Positions 1-6,082 of a stretch of DNA of 20,861 bases are shown piece by piece. The notes below the pieces were generated by a model. It was not told the DNA's origin, searched no databases, and saw only the letters and a list, made by a program, of their open reading frames with translations. Position 1 is the first letter of the stretch. Each line of letters begins with the position of its first letter. This stretch comes from an uncultured Planctomycetia bacterium (GTDB lineage Bacteria; Planctomycetota; UBA1135; GCA-002686595): NCBI GenBank assembly GCA_938003765.1, contig CALKYE010000230.1:1-20861 (forward strand), read 5' to 3'. The position numbers and the translations under genes are program-made.

Positions 1-2
1 TG

Positions 3-251
3 TTCACCGACAACACCAAGAGCTGGTCGGGCGACCACTGCGTCGACCCGCGCCTGGTGCCGGGCGTGTTCTGGTCGAACCGCAAGATCAACACCGACAC
101 GCCGCGCTTGATGGACATGGCGCCGACGGTGCTCGACGTGTTCGGCGTGCCGACGCCCGCCTACATGCAGGGCTCGCCGCTGTTCGGCGAGCGACGCAAG
201 AGCGCACCGACGCCGAGCGCGAAGCCCGCGCCTGCGCGCGCAGCGAAGTAG
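3..251 (+). CDS. AlkP-superfamily phosphohydrolase, C-terminal fragment (5'-truncated by window edge)
   Basis: The reading frame is open from the left edge and stops at TAG 249-251, so only about 82 C-terminal residues are visible. They carry the last metal-binding histidine context of alkaline-phosphatase-superfamily enzymes (WSGDHCVDPRLVPGVFWSNRK) and a typical C-terminal segment (MDMAPTVLDVFGVPTPAYMQG). The same segment occurs in the complete AlkP protein at 6083-8215 (GSHLMAPDVVSGTLMSNRK): 9 of 19 aligned residues are identical, including the G-x-H and the SNRK tetrapeptide. The enzyme probably hydrolyses a phosphodiester or phosphomonoester; the substrate cannot be read from this fragment. 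The Lys/Ala/Pro-rich tail after residue ~65 looks like a disordered end. It converges on the gene ending at 280. Confidence 0.8.
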   Translation, partial: FTDNTKSWSGDHCVDPRLVPGVFWSNRKINTDTPRLMDMAPTVLDVFGVPTPAYMQGSPLFGERRKSAPTPSAKPAPARAAK

Positions 252-279
252 ATCCGTTGGCGCCGCGCTGGCGCGGAGC

Positions 280-1536
280 TCACGGGTCGAAGCGCTGCAT
301 CAGGCTCGCCGGAGCGAGTGGACAGAGCGCCTTGGGGGCGGCGAACAGGCGCTTGCGGATGCGTGCGACGCTGTCGTAGGCCCGGTCGCGAAGTCCGCGC
401 GGAATCAGCGCTGCGAGCGCGGCCAGCGCGCGCCACAGGCCGCCGAGGCGCTGACCGAGGCGGAGGAGTGCGTCGGAGCGAGTCAGCACTCGCCCGTCGT
501 GCGTGAGCACGATGACACTGTCGGGCAGGCGCGCACGTTGCTCGTCGCTCAGCGCTTCGGCCAGCGTCGCGCCCTGGAGCGGGGAGAAGCGCACGAACTC
601 GCCGCGGCGGTCCTCGGCCAGGACGAAGCGCACCGCGCGATGGCACAGGCCGCACTCTCCGTCGAAGAACAGGCGATCGGGCGCGGGGGCAGTGAGCGGT
701 CGGACCCAGGCCGGGTCGAACGTCACGAAGTGTAGGAGCACCATGCCGAGCGAAAGGTCGGCGAAGTCGAGCAACACGATCAACGACAGGTGCATGGCGA
801 GCATCGCGCTCCAGAGCAGCGGGCGGACTCGGCGCGAAAGCGCCAGCGGAGCGAAGGCCAGCTCGCAGCCGAGCGCGCACCAAGTCGCGATTCGCCACAG
901 GCCGGCTGGAAGTCCCGCGAGCGCTTCGCGCAGCGCCGTGTCGCGCGCGAGGGGATTCTCGAGCACGCGCAACAGAGCGCTGCCGTCGATCCACGAAGGG
1001 CTGATCAGCTTGGTGTAGCCCGAGTAGCTGTAGCCCACTGCCATGGCGCCCCAGGCCAGCGCGAAGAACCCCTGGGGATAGGTCCACGTCCCACCGGGGT
1101 CGACGCGTCCGCGGGCGTCGAGCGAACCGTACGGCGCCCGCGGCAGGCAGGCGTGCAAGAGCAGCATCCAACCGACGTAGGGCAGGCTGGGGTTCGCGAT
1201 GAGGGGATTGCGACCGAACAGGCAAGCCCACAGGTACCACAGCAGCACCGCGAGCCAGCGGTCGCGCCAGCCGAGCGCGAGGCCGACGCTCGCGAGCGCG
1301 CCCGTGATGCACAGCGCCGTGACGACCGCGGGCGAATCGCTCAGCATCAGCACGCTCGGGAAAAGCCCGTGAAGCGGACTGTCGCTGACGCTCGGGAGCG
1401 CGCCGCGGTTCGAGAACACCTCGGGCGCCCACGGGGCGAGGAGCGCGAAGTGCGCCGCCAGGTATGCGCCGAACGCCGCGCGGAACGCGCTGTACTGTCC
1501 TCCCGTCCAAGCCGTGGGCGTGGAAATCCAGCTCAT
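280..1536 (-). CDS. HTTM domain membrane protein fused to a DCC (DUF393) thiol-redox domain
   Basis: This is a 418-residue polytopic membrane protein. Residues ~15-275 contain several hydrophobic helices and the segment YSYSGYTKLISPSWIDGSAL, which resembles HTTM proteins related to vitamin-K-dependent gamma-carboxylase. Residues ~288-415 form a DCC domain, with the signature FDGECGLCHRAVRF (Cys295, Cys298) and the later SVIVLTHDGRVLTRSDALLRLG block. DCC domains are predicted thiol-disulfide oxidoreductases. The start ATG at 1536 overlaps the stop of the preceding gene (ATGA, 1533-1536); a longer in-frame extension to 2127 is only a GC-rich artefact running through that gene. HTTM and DCC often occur as neighbours or fusions, but the substrate is unknown. 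Location next to a sterol-desaturase homologue suggests work on membrane lipids or on the small Cys-containing secreted protein; that is inference. Confidence 0.88.
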   Translation of the reverse strand: MSWISTPTAWTGGQYSAFRAAFGAYLAAHFALLAPWAPEVFSNRGALPSVSDSPLHGLFPSVLMLSDSPAVVTALCITGALASVGLALGWRDRWLAVLLWYLWACLFGRNPLIANPSLPYVGWMLLLHACLPRAPYGSLDARGRVDPGGTWTYPQGFFALAWGAMAVGYSYSGYTKLISPSWIDGSALLRVLENPLARDTALREALAGLPAGLWRIATWCALGCELAFAPLALSRRVRPLLWSAMLAMHLSLIVLLDFADLSLGMVLLHFVTFDPAWVRPLTAPAPDRLFFDGECGLCHRAVRFVLAEDRRGEFVRFSPLQGATLAEALSDEQRARLPDSVIVLTHDGRVLTRSDALLRLGQRLGGLWRALAALAALIPRGLRDRAYDSVARIRKRLFAAPKALCPLAPASLMQRFDP

Positions 1537-2036
1537 CGGGTTGCTTCGCGCTCGCACGGCGCCGCGAGCGTTCGAGGAAGCGCGCCCAAGCTCGTTGCCC
1601 CGAGAGGTTCGTACTCGACGCGCACGCTGCGCGCGCCCACCGCGGCTCCGCCGCTCAGCTCGGCCAGCACGCCGCCCGGCTCGCACAGCGCGTAGCGCAG
1701 GATGCTTGCGAGCATCCCCGTCGTGCGCTCGTTCGTCGCCAGCACGGGCCCGTACGCCAGCGCCGCGCCGTACACGTTGCGTCGGTTGTAGGGGCCGCGC
1801 ATCCGCGCCGCAGTGTGCGGCGTGACGTCGAGGCGCTGCTCTTCGCCCGTTGCGTCGGTCCAGCACACCGCGAAGCGCGTCGAATACGTTTCGAGTCCGC
1901 CCGAGACGGAGAACACCCGCGGCGCCGGTGAAGCTGCAGTCGCCGCTGCGAGTCCTTTCAGCGCCGGGATGCGGCACACATCGCCGGCCATCTGAGCCGT
2001 CGCGAGCAGCGCCAGCAACGCGAAGCGGACCTTCAT
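1533..2036 (-). CDS. small secreted protein of unknown function with four cysteines
   Basis: The 167-residue product begins with a plausible signal peptide (MKVRFALLALLATAQMAGDV). The mature part has four cysteines (about residues 21, 58, 118 and 161) and segments that look like beta strands (FSVSGGLETYSTRFAVCWTD). I do not recognise the family. The start at 2036 is chosen because it gives the signal peptide and forms an ATGA overlap with the stop of the upstream desaturase gene; the longer frame to 2123 runs into that gene. Its stop in turn overlaps the ATG of the HTTM-DCC gene, so it is locked between two membrane enzymes. Even Cys content beside a DCC thiol domain makes a disulfide-bonded client or partner possible, which is inference only. 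Confidence 0.75.
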   Translation of the reverse strand: MKVRFALLALLATAQMAGDVCRIPALKGLAAATAASPAPRVFSVSGGLETYSTRFAVCWTDATGEEQRLDVTPHTAARMRGPYNRRNVYGAALAYGPVLATNERTTGMLASILRYALCEPGGVLAELSGGAAVGARSVRVEYEPLGATSLGALPRTLAAPCEREATR

Positions 2037-2758
2037 GACCGGCGTTGGTTGACGTCGACACCGCGCAGCATGTCGAGCACGCGAAGCTCGCGCTGCTCTT
2101 CGAAGCCACAGCGCGCGTTCCATTCACGCGGGTTGTCGAACGTGCCGAACAACATGTCCCACAGCGGCAGGTCGGCGAAGTTGGAGGTGTGCGAGCCCTC
2201 CTGGTGGTGCACGCAGTGGCTCTCGGGGCGCTGGAACACGTAGCCCAGCCAGTGCGGCGTGCGTACGTTCCAGTGGTAGAACAACTCGGCCACGCCGGTC
2301 ATCAACACGGCCAACGTCGCGGCCTCGCGGCCCAAACCCACGGCGAGGTACAAGGTGGCGCTCGACAGCAGTGAGTTGATCACGATCTCGAGCGGGTGCT
2401 TGTAGAAGCTGGTGAGCACCTCGATGCGCCGCGGCGAGTGGTGGAACTGGTGCAGCCAGCGCCAGAGGAACGCGGACTGGTGGCGCCAACGATGCCACCA
2501 GTAGTACACGAACGTGATCTCGACGTAGCCGAACAGCGCGCCCTGGACGACGCCCAGGCCATCCGCTGACCAAGGCCGATTCTCGAGCAGCCAGTTGTCC
2601 CACACGCCGCCTGCAGTCCAGACGGCGGCGGCTTGAACGCAGTTGAAGGTCAGCGCTCGCAGAATCCAGCCCGGCACGCGCTCGAATCGACGGCCTGGAC
2701 GCAGTTGCTCCACAGCGAACAGCACGGCTGCGAGACCTGCGACCGCGGCGAGCACCAT
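2033..2758 (-). CDS. sterol desaturase / fatty acid hydroxylase superfamily protein
   Basis: This 241-residue integral membrane protein has the complete di-iron histidine-box pattern of the fatty acid hydroxylase/sterol desaturase superfamily: HRWRH (His89-His93), HQFHH (His103-His107), an isolated His162 in FYHWNVRTPHW and HCVHH (His181-His185). Family members use oxygen to hydroxylate or desaturate lipids or sterol-like molecules in the membrane; the substrate here is not visible. Hydrophobic helices surround the boxes (residues ~3-16, ~37-50, ~70-88, ~125-160). The ATG at 2758 has no obvious Shine-Dalgarno sequence. It is first in an overlapping three-gene unit with the small secreted protein and the HTTM-DCC protein, and lies 59 nt downstream of the TIR-like gene on the same strand. 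Confidence 0.9.
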   Translation of the reverse strand: MVLAAVAGLAAVLFAVEQLRPGRRFERVPGWILRALTFNCVQAAAVWTAGGVWDNWLLENRPWSADGLGVVQGALFGYVEITFVYYWWHRWRHQSAFLWRWLHQFHHSPRRIEVLTSFYKHPLEIVINSLLSSATLYLAVGLGREAATLAVLMTGVAELFYHWNVRTPHWLGYVFQRPESHCVHHQEGSHTSNFADLPLWDMLFGTFDNPREWNARCGFEEQRELRVLDMLRGVDVNQRRS

Positions 2759-2817
2759 GGGGCCACGTTCTACTCTGTTCGGCGAGCGAACGCCGTAGTC
2801 GGTTCAGCGATCCCGGC

Positions 2818-3699
2818 TCACCTGACCGTGCGGTCTGGGATGCCGTGCGCCGCGCAGTAGCCGCGGTAGATGTGCCCCACGAGGTTGCGGCCGTACACGC
2901 GTACAAGCGCATCCTCGGCGGCCTCGAGCGCCGGCGCATTGGCGGTGTAGATGGCGTGCAGCATGCGCCGGAAGCCGTGGTCGAACGTGTTCGCCAGGTG
3001 CGCCGCGTCGTCGAGCACGCGCGCGGACTCGTCCCACTGGGAGGCGAGAAAGCGCCGGTCGAAGGTCGCGGCGACCGCGCGCAACTCGGACGTGTGCTGG
3101 GCGTCGAGCGCGAGCGGCGCCGGCGTGAGGATCGCGTCGAGGCGCGCGAACTCCCGTGGCTCGCGCGTCATGTCGATGCTGTTCGTCGCGTTGAACGCGT
3201 CCGTGGCGCCGCTCGGCTCGAGCAGCACGGGCACGATGAACATTCGCCCGGAGTTGGCGAGGCCTACGGCGTGCTGGTACTCGTCGAAGATCCAGGTCGT
3301 CTTGCGCTTGCGCGCCGTGATGAAGTCGGCGCAGGCCTCCGTGAGGAGCAGCACGTAGAAGCTGCACTCCTGCAGGGAGGCGATGTACTGGGGGATGCGG
3401 AAGTAGGCGTCGGCGTTCTCGTCGAGGTTCTCGGTGTCGAGGAACACGCGATAGCCGAGCGCGCGGATGTGCTCGGCCATGGCCTGGGTGAGCGCCCGCA
3501 TCCGCGGGCCGTCCCACTTGTAGCCGAGGAACACTCCCGGCGGATAACCCCACCACAGCGGACTGTCGCCCTTGCGCGCCGCTGCGATGCCCAGCATCGC
3601 CAACCGCACCGGCAGCGAGCCCTTCTCCATCGCAAGGCGCTGAACGGTCGCTTCATCAGCGCCGATCAAGCGGGCGGTCAGTTCCTCCATCGTTTCCAC
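2818..3699 (-). CDS. TIR-like domain protein with helical C-terminal region
   Basis: The protein has about 293 residues from the GTG at 3699. Residues ~54-160 read like a TIR or TIR-like fold: a first strand GVFLGYKWD, a helix ending in LGYRVFLDTENLD (second strand plus BB-loop-like turn), then SFYVLLLTEACADF, TTWIFDEYQHA and FIVPVLLEP. The Trp and Glu of TTWIFDEY (about residues 136 and 140) sit where TIR NADases place their catalytic glutamate, so NAD hydrolysis or nucleotide signalling is possible. The C-terminal ~130 residues are mostly helical and unrecognised. GTG 3699 is preferred because AGGAGG lies 5 nt upstream; ATG at 3690 is the alternative. No partner nuclease, CBASS or Thoeris gene is adjacent. 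The fold call rests on pattern recognition only. Confidence 0.68.
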   Translation of the reverse strand: METMEELTARLIGADEATVQRLAMEKGSLPVRLAMLGIAAARKGDSPLWWGYPPGVFLGYKWDGPRMRALTQAMAEHIRALGYRVFLDTENLDENADAYFRIPQYIASLQECSFYVLLLTEACADFITARKRKTTWIFDEYQHAVGLANSGRMFIVPVLLEPSGATDAFNATNSIDMTREPREFARLDAILTPAPLALDAQHTSELRAVAATFDRRFLASQWDESARVLDDAAHLANTFDHGFRRMLHAIYTANAPALEAAEDALVRVYGRNLVGHIYRGYCAAHGIPDRTVR

Positions 3700-3704
3700 G
3701 ACGC

Positions 3705-3710
3705 CCTCCT
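3705..3710 (-). promoter_or_regulatory. Shine-Dalgarno AGGAGG of the TIR-like gene
   Basis: A perfect AGGAGG on the minus strand lies 5 nt before GTG 3699 and 14 nt before ATG 3690. The spacing favours the GTG start. It is the clearest ribosome binding site I found in the window. Confidence 0.7.
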
Positions 3711-3798
3711 GTGCTGTGCGTTGCCGCGCGGATCGTACGCTGCTCGCCCGACTCGCTCTCACGGCGGCCACTCAGGTCGCGTTCGGATCCACTTCGCC

Positions 3799-4335
3799 AT
3801 GAACTCCTCGTCCGGCGGCATCGTCTCGAGCACGCAGCGCTTGCGGCTGCGCGAGTTCACGCTTCAGGACGCGGCGTTCGTCATCGAGCTGCTCAACGAG
3901 CCCGACTGGCTGCGCTTCATCGGAGACCGGGGCGTGCGGACGCTCGACGACGCCAAGTGCTACTTGCGCGAGGGTCCGCTGGCGAGCTACGCCTCGAACG
4001 GGTTCGGCCATTGGGTGGTCGAGAGGCGCGCCGACGGCGAGCTGCTCGGCATGTGCGGACTGATTCGCAGGCCGACGCTCGAGCACGTGGACGTGGGCTT
4101 CGCGTTCCTCGCGCGCCATCGCGGACAGGGGTACGCCACGGAAGCGGCTCGTGCGACGCTCCAGCACGGTTTCGCCGTGCTCGGCCTGGCGCGCATCGAC
4201 GCCATCACCACGCCGGACAACACTGCCTCGCAGCGTGTGCTCGAGCGCGCGGGGCTGCGTCGCGAGGTGGCCCGTCGTCTCGGAGAGAGCCGGGAGGAGC
4301 TCGCTCTCTACAGCGTGAGCGCGCCGCCGACCTAG
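3799..4335 (+). CDS. GNAT family N-acetyltransferase (RimJ/RimL type)
   Basis: The product is a 178-residue cytoplasmic acetyltransferase. It opens with the STQRLRLREFTLQDAAFVIE block of the Acetyltransf_3/RimJ-RimL group, and the acetyl-CoA pyrophosphate-binding motif A is present as RHRGQGYATEAARA (Arg108-Ala113 core RGQGYA). The motif B region, DNTASQRVLERAGL, follows at about residue 140. Such enzymes acetylate protein N-termini, amino groups of small molecules or toxins; the target is not predictable. The ATG at 3799 is chosen because domain homology begins right after it, although the frame stays open much further upstream across the divergent TIR-like gene. It is divergent from that gene over about 99 nt and stands alone. 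Confidence 0.9.
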   Translation: MNSSSGGIVSSTQRLRLREFTLQDAAFVIELLNEPDWLRFIGDRGVRTLDDAKCYLREGPLASYASNGFGHWVVERRADGELLGMCGLIRRPTLEHVDVGFAFLARHRGQGYATEAARATLQHGFAVLGLARIDAITTPDNTASQRVLERAGLRREVARRLGESREELALYSVSAPPT

Positions 4336-4440
4336 TCGCGCGCGCCAGGGCGACGTTCGGGCGCGCGGACCGAGCGCCGAGTCCGTGCTGGAATCGCGCG
4401 GCCCGATTAGGATATCGCAAAAGAGCGCGGGCGGGCCGCC

Positions 4441-4445
4441 GGAGA
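4441..4445 (+). promoter_or_regulatory. ribosome binding site GGAGA before the secreted protein
   Basis: GGAGA lies 5 nt before ATG 4451 and supports that start over the in-frame upstream start at 4385; the ATG also opens a clean signal peptide. Confidence 0.55.
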
Positions 4446-4450
4446 ACGCG

Positions 4451-5761
4451 ATGAAGACGACTGCAACTTGGACCTTTCGACTCGCCGCTGTGTCCCTCGT
4501 GATCGGCGCCGCGACCTCGCTGCGCGCGCAGGTCATGGGCGGGCCGTGGGCGGCTGACTACTCGATCACCAACTTGGGCGGCGCGCCGGGCGTGCCGGGC
4601 TACTACGGCGGACTGGCGTTCGCGCGCAACGACCCGACGCGGCTGCTCGTGGGCGGCGACGCGAACACGTCGATCGGCGCGGTGTACTCGGTGCGTGTGC
4701 AGCGCGACGCGACGGGCCATGTGGTGGGCTTCGACGGGAGCGCGGTCAAGCTCGCGGACGCGCCGTTCATCGACGGCGGCTTGAGCTACGCGCCGAACGG
4801 CGTGCTGCTCTACACGGCGTTCCCGATCAACGTGCTCGGCCAGATCCCGCCGGGCGCGAGCGGCCCGAGCAAGACGGTGCTGCTGTCCGGGCTCGGCGTC
4901 GGCGGATCGGTGGGGGGCTGCGCCGTGGTCAGCACGAGCAGCGGCGCCACGCGACTGAAGCTGACGTCTCCGGGCGTGTCGCGTTGGTACGACGCGCCGC
5001 TCACGCCCGACGGCTTGGGCACGTTCAACGTCGGCCTCGCGACGCCGCGCGGGCCGAGCACGCCTTCGGCGGGCTCGATGGTCTTCGTCGGCCCCGGCCA
5101 GCCGGGCTTTGCGCTCGACACAGCGCTGGTCGCCTCGTGCAACGGCTTCGTGGGCGCGTACTCGCTCGACGCGAACCGCGACGTGGTCGCGTCGCTGGGC
5201 TCGTTCGTGTTGAGCTTGGCTGGCTGCGCCGACGGCATGGCGCTCGATCCGTTCACGGGCGATCTCTTGATCGGCGCGTGGGACTTGAAGCGCATCTACG
5301 TGGTGCGCGGCTTCGCTGGGCTCGCGCGCTATTGCGCCGGAACGTCGAGCGTCGGCGACTGCGCGCCGAGCATCGGCTGGAGCGGGACTCCCACGCTGAC
5401 GGGCGCCGACGACTTCGTGGTGCGCGCGACGAACCTGCCGCCCGCGCAGAGCGCGTTCGAGATCTGGAGCCTCGCGCCGGCTCAGGCGCCGTTCTACGGC
5501 GCGTTCCTGTGCGTCGCGCCTCCGCTGCGACGCATCCCGCTCGTCACCAGCGGAACGAGCAACGCCAGCGGCGGGGGTCCGAGCGGCGCCAACCTGTGCG
5601 CGGGAGAGCTCGCGCGTCCCTGGTCGCACTCGTTCTTCACCTCGAACGGCCTCAGCGCGGGAACGGTGGTCTACACGCAGGTCGTGGTCCGCAACCCCTC
5701 GATCTTCGCCCCGCCCAGCCTGCTGTTCAGCGAGGGCCTGCGCTTCACCGTCAGTCCCTGA
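4451..5761 (+). CDS. secreted protein with planctomycete-type Cys-containing C-terminal domain
   Basis: The 436-residue product begins with a clear signal peptide (MKTTATWTFRLAAVSLVIGA, ending ..SLRAQ at residue ~27). Residues ~28-290 have repeated blade-like phrases (YYGGLAFARNDPTRLLVGGD, FIDGGLSYAPNGVLLYTAF, CADGMALDPFTGDLLIGAWD), suggesting a beta-propeller-like body. From Tyr294 to the end is the domain that marks this protein: YCAGTSSVGDCAPSIGWSGT, then FLCVAPPLRRIPLV and a closing LLFSEGLRFTVSP. I recall this domain at the C-termini of many exported proteins in Saltatorellus/Poly30-like planctomycetes, where it may help surface attachment or sorting. Its function is not established as far as I know. 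The gene stands alone, with 115 nt of intergenic DNA before it. Confidence 0.85.
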   Translation: MKTTATWTFRLAAVSLVIGAATSLRAQVMGGPWAADYSITNLGGAPGVPGYYGGLAFARNDPTRLLVGGDANTSIGAVYSVRVQRDATGHVVGFDGSAVKLADAPFIDGGLSYAPNGVLLYTAFPINVLGQIPPGASGPSKTVLLSGLGVGGSVGGCAVVSTSSGATRLKLTSPGVSRWYDAPLTPDGLGTFNVGLATPRGPSTPSAGSMVFVGPGQPGFALDTALVASCNGFVGAYSLDANRDVVASLGSFVLSLAGCADGMALDPFTGDLLIGAWDLKRIYVVRGFAGLARYCAGTSSVGDCAPSIGWSGTPTLTGADDFVVRATNLPPAQSAFEIWSLAPAQAPFYGAFLCVAPPLRRIPLVTSGTSNASGGGPSGANLCAGELARPWSHSFFTSNGLSAGTVVYTQVVVRNPSIFAPPSLLFSEGLRFTVSP

Positions 5762-5840
5762 CCGAGCGACTCCCGGCGGGCGGATCGCCGCCGGCGACAT
5801 CCTCAGGCTTCGCGCCGCCGCGCCGCCGGGTTCGCGGACC

Positions 5841-5860
5841 GCTCCGCTAGACTACGGAGC
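5841..5860. repeat. perfect 6-bp inverted repeat with 8-nt loop
   Basis: GCTCCG (5841-5846) and CGGAGC (5855-5860) are perfect complements around the loop CTAGACTA. It lies 80-100 nt after the stop of the secreted-protein gene. It could be a weak terminator stem without a T-tract, or an operator around a TAGACT -10-like element. The evidence does not separate these. Confidence 0.4.
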
Positions 5861-5880
5861 TTGCGTAGCCCCGTTCGCGA

Positions 5881-5904
5881 CTGGGGAGGACCGTCCCTCT
5901 CCAG
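5881..5904 (+). repeat. 9-bp hairpin in the AlkP gene leader
   Basis: CTGGGGAGG (5881-5889) pairs with CCTCTCCAG (5896-5904) over nine positions, eight Watson-Crick and one G-U, with the loop ACCGTC. It is the most stable local stem I could find in the 5' region, about 180 nt before the chosen start. A role in mRNA stability or leader control is possible but not shown. Confidence 0.45.
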
Positions 5905-6082
5905 CGCTTCGCCGGCCGCGCCGATAGGTTGCGATCGAGCGCCCGCCGAGTCCCCCGGCGAGCGGCGCCGCGTCCGCAGCTCCACCCCTCTCGATGCACC
6001 TCCAAGAGCTGATCTCGACCCGTCCCGTGCGCCGTCCGGGCGCCCCGACTTCGCCGCGGCCGCGCCAGGGGGCCTCCCAGCC

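Larger units (their letters stand above)
5762..6082. other. 321-nt region without a confident gene, probably leader of the AlkP gene
   Basis: No credible coding sequence is seen. The frame of the downstream AlkP gene stays open back to a TTG at 5861, but the translation there is low-complexity Arg/Pro/Ser/Ala without hydrophobic or conserved blocks, so I treat it as non-coding. The region holds two inverted repeats, at 5841-5860 and 5881-5904. A TAGACT in the loop of the first resembles a -10 box, but no -35 is visible. The rest is C-rich and G-rich sequence with short GC stems expected at this composition. Confidence 0.5.

Noticed and set aside
260..274. Stem GCGCC-GCGCT-GGCGC between the convergent genes at 251 and 280, as a terminator
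   Set aside because: Only 5 bp, no T-tract, and such stems are expected by chance in this GC-rich DNA.
161..1510. 449-residue minus-strand frame overlapping the HTTM-DCC gene
   Set aside because: Arg/Pro/Ala-rich translation without motifs; the other minus frame holds the HTTM and DCC signatures.
2818..3699. A known TIR defence system such as Thoeris or CBASS
   Set aside because: None of the partner genes of those systems are adjacent; neighbours are lipid enzymes and an acetyltransferase.
2845..3798. Upstream extension of the GNAT reading frame across the TIR-like gene
   Set aside because: The extension is antisense to the TIR-like gene and shows no GNAT homology; the domain begins after ATG 3799.
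4408..4413. TAGGAT as a -10 box before the secreted-protein gene
   Set aside because: No recognisable -35 at 16-18 nt upstream (4385-4390 reads GTGCTG), so it is not supported as a promoter.
5861..6082. N-terminal extension of the AlkP protein from a TTG codon
   Set aside because: The 74 added residues are low-complexity and would bury the membrane anchor; a GTG with an upstream AGGGGG is a better start. Not fully excluded.
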